Part shown: positions 1-5,788 of the stretch, piece after piece
Layout of the letters: each line of letters begins with the position of its first letter
Numbering within the stretch: position 1 is the first letter of the stretch
Assembly: GCA_018060635.1 (NCBI GenBank)
Contig: JAGOVR010000064.1
Span: forward strand, 1-8,135
Origin: Bacteriovoracaceae bacterium
Lineage (GTDB): Bacteria; Bdellovibrionota; Bacteriovoracia; Bacteriovoracales; Bacteriovoracaceae
Length of the DNA: 8,135 nucleotides
Reading direction: 5' to 3'
Position numbers and translations under genes: made by a program
Notes under the pieces: model-generated
What the model saw: only the letters and a program-made list of their open reading frames with translations
The model's database searches: none
What the model was told of the DNA's origin: nothing

Positions 1-582
1 GCTTATTATACCGCAACTGTAGAAGATGGATTTGTGACTCTTACTAAAAAGATAAATGAATCTAAAGCTGGATACTCTTTTTCTAGCTCTTCTTCCCAAA
101 GCTTTTCTCTGCCTGATGATGTGGATAGCTCTCAAGCTAAAATTGAAAAAAAAGAAGGGAAAATCATTATTCGCCTTCCCAAGTTAGCAGAAGGCAAAAA
201 GATAGCTTCTCCTAAAAAAGAACCAAAAATTTTTACACCAAATCATTTTTTTGATGATCCTTTTTTTAAAGATTTTTTTAATCACACACCTCTGAAAAAA
301 TTTTATTCCAAAAAATCTTCTTTTATAGATCAAAAGGAAAATCTAGATAGCTATATTTATTCACTCAAAAAAGATCCCTCCCTTGAACTTGATTTAAATA
401 ATAAGTATCTGATAATAAAAACGAAAAATTTTGAAGAAAAAATTCCAACTCCTAGTGACGCTCTAGTTGAAAAGGCCCAGATCAAAGAAGTAGCAGATAA
501 AATTGTCATTACCATTCCAAAGAAGAGTAGTGTGAGAGAAAAAATCCCTTTAGAGAAAAATAACGAAGATGTTGTGATTTAA
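1..582 (+). CDS. Hsp20/alpha-crystallin-like protein, 5' end cut by the window (193 residues visible)
   Basis: The reading frame is open from the first base to the TAA at 580-582, so the true start lies upstream; a GTG at 34 is only an internal possibility. Seen: a stretch ending in LPDDVD (visible residues 37-42) and then AKIEKKEGKIIIRLPK (46-61). This resembles the C-terminal half of an alpha-crystallin domain, where a 'LP..VD' turn is followed by the strand 'G.L.I.LPK'. A Lys/Pro-rich linker with an aromatic patch DPFFKDFF (86-93) follows. A second beta-rich region then ends in AQIKEVADKIVITIPK (159-174), which matches the first at 7 of 16 positions. The tail is Lys/Glu-rich. Small heat-shock proteins are ATP-independent holdases that bind unfolding proteins in oligomers. 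A function as a holdase is inferred from this resemblance alone. The second half may be too diverged to be a working domain. The aromatic patch also recalls HtrA-type proteins, but no protease motif is visible. Confidence 0.5.
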   Translation, partial: AYYTATVEDGFVTLTKKINESKAGYSFSSSSSQSFSLPDDVDSSQAKIEKKEGKIIIRLPKLAEGKKIASPKKEPKIFTPNHFFDDPFFKDFFNHTPLKKFYSKKSSFIDQKENLDSYIYSLKKDPSLELDLNNKYLIIKTKNFEEKIPTPSDALVEKAQIKEVADKIVITIPKKSSVREKIPLEKNNEDVVI

Positions 583-589
583 TTTTTTG

Positions 590-645
590 GTCGAGTAGAG
601 AAAAAACAATCATCCATAATCATTTTCTTAACATCCCTACTCGAC
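590..645. repeat. 9-bp perfect inverted repeat, possible hairpin
   Basis: GTCGAGTAG at 590-598 is the exact reverse complement of CTACTCGAC at 637-645. An inner AGAAAA/TTTTCT pairing (599-604 with 623-628) could extend the stem past a bulge. Six T's precede the left arm (583-588) and AAAATT follows the right arm (646-651), so the A/T flanks also pair. That is the wrong polarity for a standard intrinsic terminator on either strand, where the T-run must follow the hairpin. Its place between two converging genes still suggests a role at transcript ends, such as mRNA 3'-end protection or termination by another mechanism. That role is inferred. Confidence 0.55.
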
Positions 646-655
646 AAAATTAGGT

Positions 656-700
656 TACAAAAAGAAAAACACATGGCCTAGGCACGCCGCATTATAGCCA
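656..700 (-). terminator. Possible weak terminator of the methyltransferase unit
   Basis: Reading the minus strand just after the methyltransferase stop, TGGC (700-697) can pair with GCCA (677-674), with two further A/T pairs if one G is bulged. A T-rich tract, TTTTTCTTTTT, follows about four bases after the stem. Stem and tract are in the correct order for an intrinsic terminator, but the stem is short and the loop is large, so this is tentative. Confidence 0.25.
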
Positions 701-712
701 GAATATAAATTC

Positions 713-1507
713 TTAAGGTACAGCTCCTAAATAGGCTATCCAAGCATCACAATTATCTTCTTTCTCACTGAGAGTATACACTCCGTTACCATCACCTTTT
801 CTGGTTTCCCCTTCCCACCATACAAACGTTTTAGAAAAACCAGCTTCCTGCAAAAGATCTCTGAGTTCTGGAATAGTCCAAAGTCGCCAGCAGTAAGTGA
901 AAACATTGTAATACTTTTTGTTAGGCTTTTTAGTGCGAAAATGAATGGCATAATGCCCTTCATTATTTATGGGGTTAAACTTTATACAATCCCAGTAATA
1001 AACAAAACTGGAATAATCTCTTCTATCTTCAATAACAATTTGCGACTCAGGTCCACCTAAAATATCTAAAAAGAAAAATCCTTTAGGATTCAGTGATTTT
1101 CTGACCGCCGTAAAATATTTAAGCATTTGCTCTCTTTGCTGAAAAATCATGTAAGAAAAATTAAAAGCCACCACCACATCACTTCTGAATTTCTCTGCTT
1201 TTAAAACATTGGCCTGAACATAGGACACTCGCTTTTTTTCTTGATCGGTTAGCTTAGCATAATGCCTTTTTTTCCCATAAATAATAGGAGCTGGATCTAA
1301 ATCAATGGCATAAGCTTTATGACGTGCTCCTTGTTTAACCCACTGACAAGCCGTAAAACCTGTCCCTGCAAAATCTTCTCGAAAAACCAGTGGTTTTTTT
1401 TTATACATTTTTTGAAATTCTCTATTCACAAAATCAATATCGGCGGAAGGACACTGAACTGCTTTTTCATACATACTATATTTCAATTCTAACGAGAGCT
1501 CTTTCAC
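713..1507 (-). CDS. Class I SAM-dependent methyltransferase, substrate unknown
   Basis: The 264-residue protein has a Rossmann-type SAM-binding fold. Motif I is REDFAGTG (43-50). An acidic motif, AIDLDP (67-72), probably contacts the ribose of SAM. The strand-4 region is VVVAFNFSYMIF (111-122), and FFFLDILGG (144-152) is the strand before the substrate part. The C-terminal half is rich in aromatics, with FTYCWRLWTIPELRDLL (203-219) and VWWEG...GNGVY (229-244). This overall pattern occurs in a family of bacterial methyltransferases with no assigned substrate that I recognise only by its motifs. The start is GTG at 1507, with AAGGAG seven bases upstream. The GTGA overlap with the stop of the preceding BtuF-like gene implies translational coupling. 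The call as a methyltransferase is firm; the substrate cannot be read from the sequence. Confidence 0.88.
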   Translation of the reverse strand: MKELSLELKYSMYEKAVQCPSADIDFVNREFQKMYKKKPLVFREDFAGTGFTACQWVKQGARHKAYAIDLDPAPIIYGKKRHYAKLTDQEKKRVSYVQANVLKAEKFRSDVVVAFNFSYMIFQQREQMLKYFTAVRKSLNPKGFFFLDILGGPESQIVIEDRRDYSSFVYYWDCIKFNPINNEGHYAIHFRTKKPNKKYYNVFTYCWRLWTIPELRDLLQEAGFSKTFVWWEGETRKGDGNGVYTLSEKEDNCDAWIAYLGAVP

Positions 1508-2307
1508 TTATTAACTCCTTGCCATTGTTTAAAATAATTCATCAATATATCCAACCCATCTAAAAAAAGTGCGGGGCCAGGTTGCAAAAAAACTTCAGGT
1601 TCTAACTCAAAAACTTGATTAGTTTTAAGCGCATTAATATTTTCCCAAGCATCTCTTTTTGCAAAAGAATCTAACTCCACTTTCTTACCACACCAACAAG
1701 CAAAAATAATATCAGGATTTTTATCTAAGACTTCACTTTCGCTAATAATGCGTCCTTGCGCCATACTTTCTTTAGATTTTTCTCTAAATATATTCTGTCC
1801 TCCGCATATTTCAATCATCTCACTAACCCAGCCAATACTGGTTATCATAGGATCTGGCCATTCTTCAAAATAAACTTTTGGTTTGTGCAAAAAAGTATGG
1901 GCCTCTTTTTTACAATCTTCTATTCTTTGCTCAAACTTTAAAATAAAACTTAAGGCCTGCTCTTTTTCTCCTACCATGCAACCGAGCCATAACAAATAAT
2001 TTAAAATTTCTTTTATGCTCCTTTGATTGCTAATAAAAACATTAAGTCCTGCGGCAATCAGTTCTTTCGCTATGTCTTTTTGAATGTCTGAAAAACCTAA
2101 CACGAGGTCAGGCTTAACCTCTAAGATTTTTTGATTATTGGCATGAGTAAATGTAGTCACGATAGGAAGTTTTTGTGCCGCAACTGGTCTTTTGACAAAG
2201 GCAGAAACACCGACAATGAGATGCTCTTTCCCTAGCAAATACAGCATTTCTACTGATTCTTCTGTTAAACAAACAATACGCTTAGGAAAATAGTTTTCTG
2301 CACTCAT
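1504..2307 (-). CDS. BtuF-like (TroA/BtuF fold) substrate-binding protein without signal peptide
   Basis: This 267-residue protein resembles the cobalamin/iron-siderophore binding-protein family (periplasmic binding protein 2, COG0614). The N-lobe opens with RIVCLTEESVEMLYLLG (10-26) and contains VGVSAF (32-37) and KILEVKPDLVLGF (60-72), the usual 'P.I..L.PDLV' motif. A long helix (about 113-137) joins the lobes. The C-lobe has FEEWPDPM (147-154), GWVSEMIEICGGQNIF (159-174) and PDIIFACWC (198-206). The EEWPDP and GW..EMIE..GG signatures are most like proteins annotated as cobalamin-binding. The ATG at 2307 has AAGGT six bases upstream, and an in-frame stop lies just beyond (2317-2319). No signal peptide or lipobox can therefore be added, so the protein should be cytoplasmic, unlike classical BtuF. 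No permease or ATPase gene is adjacent. It is coupled to the methyltransferase by a GTGA overlap. Ligand identity is inferred from the family. Confidence 0.8.
   Translation of the reverse strand: MSAENYFPKRIVCLTEESVEMLYLLGKEHLIVGVSAFVKRPVAAQKLPIVTTFTHANNQKILEVKPDLVLGFSDIQKDIAKELIAAGLNVFISNQRSIKEILNYLLWLGCMVGEKEQALSFILKFEQRIEDCKKEAHTFLHKPKVYFEEWPDPMITSIGWVSEMIEICGGQNIFREKSKESMAQGRIISESEVLDKNPDIIFACWCGKKVELDSFAKRDAWENINALKTNQVFELEPEVFLQPGPALFLDGLDILMNYFKQWQGVNK
1515..1520 (-). promoter_or_regulatory. Ribosome binding site fixing the GTG start of the methyltransferase
   Basis: AAGGAG on the minus strand lies seven bases before GTG at 1507 and inside the 3' end of the upstream gene. It favours this GTG over the internal ATG at codon 12. 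Confidence 0.75.
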
Positions 2308-2317
2308 TTTTTTACCT

Positions 2318-2323
2318 TATAAT
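2318..2323 (+). promoter_or_regulatory. Probable -10 element of the dsbD-type gene
   Basis: A perfect TATAAT lies in the 49-bp gap between the divergent genes. It would start transcription near 2330, leaving a leader of roughly 27 bases before the ATG at 2357. The region 17 bases upstream (TTTCTG, 2295-2300) is a poor -35 match, so an activator or an alternative contact may be needed. The gap is too short for a cobalamin riboswitch ahead of the BtuF-like gene. Confidence 0.4.
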
Positions 2324-2345
2324 AAGACATACACATTGTCTTTAC

Positions 2346-2350
2346 AGGAA
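2346..2350 (+). promoter_or_regulatory. Ribosome binding site fixing the ATG start of the dsbD-type gene
   Basis: AGGAA lies six bases before ATG 2357. It selects this start over the in-frame TTG at 2336, which would add seven residues ahead of a clean signal peptide and lies very close to the expected transcription start. Confidence 0.65.
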
Positions 2351-2356
2351 AACTCT

Positions 2357-4525
2357 ATGCAAAAAATACTGTTTTTAATCTTATGTTTTTTTTCTTCTCT
2401 TACTCTAGCTGAAAACATAGCAGACCCCCAAAGTTTAGTGAAAATAACCAGTACCCTCTTAAGTAAAGATGGGAAAGATTATCTAGGAATTGCCTTAGAA
2501 AATACTCCTCATTGGCATACTTATTGGAAAAATCCAGGAAGTGCTGGTCTCCCTATTATTATTAATGTTTCTTTTGCAAAAGAAAATAAATTCTTAGAAG
2601 CTTTAGAATGGACAGCTCCTCAGAAATTTGCAGAAGATCAAGGAGGAACAGAGCCTATCATCATCCATGGCTACGAAGGACGTTATGCTTTTTTCTATCC
2701 CCTGAGTAAGATACAACTTAGCAAAATAAATCAATTACAACTAGAAGTGACATGGCTTGTTTGTAAAGATATTTGTGTGCAAGGAAAAAAAGAACACAAA
2801 GGAGGACTCCTCCAAGAATTCACAATCTCTCCTTATGAATGGGATGAGTTTTTTAAAAAAATTCCTGAAAACTCTCCCCTTCCTGCTCATTTAGATATTT
2901 ATTTAAGCCAAGTAGATAAAAATAAACTGGTTTTAAGCTATATTTTTAAGAAAACAAATACTCAACATATCGATCGTCAAAGAAATCTCTTAACTCCTTT
3001 TCTTGTACCTCCTTTTAGTTTTAAACAAGAAAAACTCTATACGGATAATCAAGAGAATCTCTATGGAAGAGTGGAAGTAGAATGGGATGGTGAATATCAA
3101 GAGCCCCCTTTTTTGCTTCCTGAAAATGGTCACTTTTTAAAACCCTTCACTTTTAAATTTCTTCTACAAAATCCTCAAGATGGAAAAATACTCGTTATTG
3201 AAAAAAACATTGAATCATTCACTCTTACGAATGTTTCAGCCATAGAATCTTTCTATAATAAACTCACTCCTTTTCCAGATTCAAAAACACCTAAGGCCCA
3301 AACTCCCCGTTCATTTTGGCTTTATCTTTTACTAGGCTTCTTAGGAGGACTCATCTTAAATGTTATGCCTTGTGTATTACCCGTTATAAGCCTTAAACTT
3401 TTTTCTTTAGCCAACTCTCAACAGATGTCGCAAAAAAAATTACTTAAACATAATTTAACTTACTCTTTAGGGATTTTAATAACCTTCACTGTCTTTGCCT
3501 TTATTTTAGTTATTCTAAAATCAACTGGCGAACAAGTGGGATGGGGGTTCCAACTCCAATCTCCTCATTTTGTTGTCATTATGATTTTATTTTTATTTAT
3601 TCTTACCTTAAATCTTTTTGGTCTCTTTGAATTTGCAACCCTTGGAGGGAAAATTTTAGGAAATACCAAAAATAAAGAGGGATTTTTGGGTGATTTTTTT
3701 AGTGGAGTTTTAGCAACACTTTTATCTACTCCTTGTAGTGCTCCTTTTTTAGGAACAGCCTTAACCTTTGCGTTTACCTCTTCTCATCTTGTGCTGTTTA
3801 TTATTTTTCTCTCCATTGGTTTAGGTCTTTCGTTCCCTTTTATCCTGACAGGATTTTTTCCTTCTTTTGTAAAAAAACTTCCGAAAGCCGGCAGTTGGAT
3901 GGAACAAATGAAACGCTTTTTAGGACTCTCCCTTATTCTTACTGTGGTTTGGCTTTATGATATCTTTTTAAAATTAAATAGTGATCAAAACCAAATACTT
4001 CTTTTAAATCTTGTTTTAGTTTTTTTATTTTTTGCTTTTTACTTCAAAAAACATATGTCGCAAAAAAAAATAAATCATCTCCTTCTTTTTATCATCCCAC
4101 TTATCTTAAGTGTCTTTCTTATTCAAAAAGATTTTAAACACCCTCATAGCATCCCTGAAGATTCCAACACTTTAATCTGGGAGAAGTGGAGTGAAGAAAA
4201 ACTAAATCATTATAAAGAAGAAAAACGTTTAGTTTTTATTGATTTCACAGCTGACTGGTGCCTCACTTGTAAAGTGAATGAAAAACTTTTTATTAATACA
4301 AAAAACTTTAAAAATGTTCTAAAAGAATATGCTGTAGCAACACTAAAAGCAGATTATACTCGGCGTGACGAATCTATTACCAAGTGGTTAGAAAAAAATG
4401 GGAAAGTAGGTGTTCCCGCTTATTTTCTACAAAACACCAACGGTGAGATCATTGATTTAGGTGAGACTATTTCTGCTCAGAAACTTCAAGAGAAAATTGA
4501 AGAAAAAATTAAAACTTTGGAATAA
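2357..4525 (+). CDS. ScsB/DsbD-type thiol:disulfide interchange protein (protein-disulfide reductase)
   Basis: This inner-membrane protein passes electrons from cytoplasmic thioredoxin to periplasmic thiol proteins. Numbering is from ATG 2357 (722 residues). A signal peptide spans 1-18, with a likely cut after LTLA. The periplasmic N-terminal region (about 19-310) carries the WHTYWKNPGSAGLP motif and a Cys pair in WLVCKDICVQG (C136, C140), typical of ScsB-like proteins. A membrane domain of about eight segments (about 319-590) has the two redox cysteines in VMPCVLP (C339) and STPCSAPF (C460). A C-terminal periplasmic thioredoxin domain (about 610-722) has WCLTC (C635, C638) and a cis-proline motif, GVP (685-687). 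All six expected redox cysteines are present. The N-terminal region is about twice as long as in E. coli DsbD, which points to the ScsB subtype. No ScsC-like or cytochrome c maturation partner lies in the window, so the periplasmic target is unknown. The 3' end overlaps gpsA by 17 bp. Confidence 0.92.
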   Translation: MQKILFLILCFFSSLTLAENIADPQSLVKITSTLLSKDGKDYLGIALENTPHWHTYWKNPGSAGLPIIINVSFAKENKFLEALEWTAPQKFAEDQGGTEPIIIHGYEGRYAFFYPLSKIQLSKINQLQLEVTWLVCKDICVQGKKEHKGGLLQEFTISPYEWDEFFKKIPENSPLPAHLDIYLSQVDKNKLVLSYIFKKTNTQHIDRQRNLLTPFLVPPFSFKQEKLYTDNQENLYGRVEVEWDGEYQEPPFLLPENGHFLKPFTFKFLLQNPQDGKILVIEKNIESFTLTNVSAIESFYNKLTPFPDSKTPKAQTPRSFWLYLLLGFLGGLILNVMPCVLPVISLKLFSLANSQQMSQKKLLKHNLTYSLGILITFTVFAFILVILKSTGEQVGWGFQLQSPHFVVIMILFLFILTLNLFGLFEFATLGGKILGNTKNKEGFLGDFFSGVLATLLSTPCSAPFLGTALTFAFTSSHLVLFIIFLSIGLGLSFPFILTGFFPSFVKKLPKAGSWMEQMKRFLGLSLILTVVWLYDIFLKLNSDQNQILLLNLVLVFLFFAFYFKKHMSQKKINHLLLFIIPLILSVFLIQKDFKHPHSIPEDSNTLIWEKWSEEKLNHYKEEKRLVFIDFTADWCLTCKVNEKLFINTKNFKNVLKEYAVATLKADYTRRDESITKWLEKNGKVGVPAYFLQNTNGEIIDLGETISAQKLQEKIEEKIKTLE

Positions 4526-5528
4526 GTTTCAAAAGTTGCGATATAGCAATCTTAGGTGATTTATCTTTATAGAGAACTTCATAAACTCCGTGAAAAATAC
4601 GAGTCTCTAGCGCATACTTTTGAGAGATATTATAAACCGCTTCAGTGGTACGATATCCTTCCACCACTCCTCGCATTTCTTTAAGCAAGGCATTTGCCGA
4701 TTTCCCCTTTCCAATTTCTATTCCAAAATTATAATTGCGACTAAGCCCTCCTGTAGTAGTCAGAATCAGATCACCGATTCCACTCAGGCCGTAAAATGTT
4801 TCTTTTTTTGCACCAAAAGTAGTTCCCAGAAGTAGCATCTCTTCAATGCCTTTAGTAAGAAGAGCCGCTCTGGTATTATGACTATAACCTAAGCCTTCAA
4901 TAATTCCTGCGGCAATAGCTAAGACATTTTTTAAGGCACCACCTAGCAACACCCCTTTTACATCTTCTGTGGGGATTGTTTTAAAATAATTAGTACGAAA
5001 CATACTGGCGGCTTTTTGCAAAATATCCTTATCTTCACCTGCCAGTGAAACTAAGGTAATTTGCTCCTCTACAATTTCTTGTGCAAAAGAAGGTCCTGAT
5101 AAATAACACATTTGTTTTTCATATTTTTTTAGAACACTTAGATAAAGCTCATCGGAAAGACACATACGAAGAGGATCAATTCCTTTGGCCAAAGAAACAA
5201 AAGGAATTCCAGCTTGTAGATAAGTGAGGAGATATTCTTCATTTTTTTTTAAGTAGGCCTCAATGGTTGCGGTAGGAAGAGCACAAACTAAAAGATCTAT
5301 AGGTCCTTCTTTCTTTTCTTCCACTTCATCAAAACTCATCGCAGGAACAATATTAGAAGATAATTTATGACCTAACAGATAACGCTTATTTTCACCTTTT
5401 AATAAATCGGCATAAACCTCTTGGTGACGAACCTTTAAAATAACTTTTTTAAAATTATTAGATAACACTGAAGCAATAGACGTTCCAAAAGATCCTGCCC
5501 CAATGACACAGGCTGTTTCAAACTTCAT
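4509..5528 (-). CDS. gpsA: NAD(P)-dependent glycerol-3-phosphate dehydrogenase
   Basis: This cytoplasmic enzyme reduces dihydroxyacetone phosphate to sn-glycerol-3-phosphate, the backbone for phospholipid synthesis. It is 339 residues, the normal length. Seen: the N-terminal dinucleotide-binding loop VIGAGSFGTS (8-17); SLAKGID (112-118) with the active-site lysine K115; the family signature YLSGPSFAQEI (142-152); GGALKNVLAIAAGI (196-209) with catalytic K200; NTRAALLTKGIEEM (218-231) with the substrate-phosphate arginine R220; and GLSGIGDL (247-254). The start is ATG with an AAGGGA site four bases upstream. That site lies within and next to the stop codon of the DUF493 gene, with an 8-base gap, so the two are very probably co-transcribed and coupled. 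It appears to be the last gene of the pyrG-kdsA run. No intrinsic terminator follows it, because its 3' end runs into the convergent dsbD-type gene. Confidence 0.96.
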   Translation of the reverse strand: MKFETACVIGAGSFGTSIASVLSNNFKKVILKVRHQEVYADLLKGENKRYLLGHKLSSNIVPAMSFDEVEEKKEGPIDLLVCALPTATIEAYLKKNEEYLLTYLQAGIPFVSLAKGIDPLRMCLSDELYLSVLKKYEKQMCYLSGPSFAQEIVEEQITLVSLAGEDKDILQKAASMFRTNYFKTIPTEDVKGVLLGGALKNVLAIAAGIIEGLGYSHNTRAALLTKGIEEMLLLGTTFGAKKETFYGLSGIGDLILTTTGGLSRNYNFGIEIGKGKSANALLKEMRGVVEGYRTTEAVYNISQKYALETRIFHGVYEVLYKDKSPKIAISQLLKLIPKF

Positions 5529-5536
5529 AATTTCCC

Positions 5537-5788
5537 TTATAGACTAATAACCCCATCAATAGTTGCTACCTTATTATAGATGGCCAAAATTTCATCACTA
5601 GATTTTACTTTTTTTACAACACTCACTCCCACATAATTCCCTTTACTCGAATGCCGAAACTTTATGTCTTCCCCTACAAAAATAGAATTTAAAATAGCCA
5701 CACCTGCTTTAGGGACTATAAATTTAAAAATATATTCACAGGGAAAAGTATAACTTTCTTCTAAGACTTCTTTAAATGTTTTTTTCAT
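5537..5788 (-). CDS. DUF493 (YbeD-like) family protein
   Basis: The 83-residue protein starts at ATG 5788. Diagnostic features are YTFPCEYIFKFIV (14-26, the family's 'FPc.y.fKv.g' motif), SSKGNYVGVSV (47-57, the family's most conserved block), and a helix with IYNKVATIDGVISL (70-83) at the end. The length matches E. coli YbeD (about 87 residues), which has a small ACT-like alpha/beta fold and no established biochemical role. The chosen start overlaps the end of kdsA by 17 bases. The upstream Shine-Dalgarno match is weak, so translation may depend on ribosomes finishing kdsA. In-frame GTG (5800) and TTG (5812) alternatives exist, but the added residues do not match the family N-terminus. Function is unknown. 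The neighbours suggest, without proving, a link to envelope precursor synthesis. Confidence 0.85.
   Translation of the reverse strand: MKKTFKEVLEESYTFPCEYIFKFIVPKAGVAILNSIFVGEDIKFRHSSKGNYVGVSVVKKVKSSDEILAIYNKVATIDGVISL

Larger units (their letters stand above)
583..712. other. Non-coding gap between convergent genes
   Basis: These 130 bases separate the stop of the Hsp20-like gene (+) from the stop of the methyltransferase gene (-). They contain a 9-bp perfect inverted repeat (590-598 / 637-645), a small GC-rich island with the 8-bp palindrome GCCTAGGC (676-683), and, read on the minus strand, a T-rich tract (about 658-669). No credible gene is seen. Confidence 0.7.

Noticed and set aside
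579..623. 14-codon minus-strand reading frame (MIMDDCFFSTRPKN) inside the inverted repeat
   Set aside because: It is very short, has no properly spaced ribosome site, overlaps the stop of the Hsp20-like gene and can be explained by chance.
736..963. 75-codon minus-strand frame inside the methyltransferase gene
   Set aside because: It lies wholly within a well-supported gene in another frame and has no recognisable domain.
1756..1941. 61-codon plus-strand frame antisense to the BtuF-like gene
   Set aside because: It is antisense to a conserved gene, has no motif and has a composition typical of a shadow frame.
2336..2356. TTG at 2336 as start of the dsbD-type gene
   Set aside because: The ATG at 2357 has an AGGAA site at the right distance and starts a clean signal peptide; the TTG would add seven unlike residues and lies almost at the predicted transcription start.
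4512..4529. AAACTT/AAGTTT six-base stem at the gpsA-dsbD overlap as a terminator
   Set aside because: Only one G-C pair, a weak stem and no T-run; not credible as a terminator.
4620..4835. 71-codon plus-strand frame antisense to gpsA
   Set aside because: It is the complement of conserved gpsA motifs and has no independent support.
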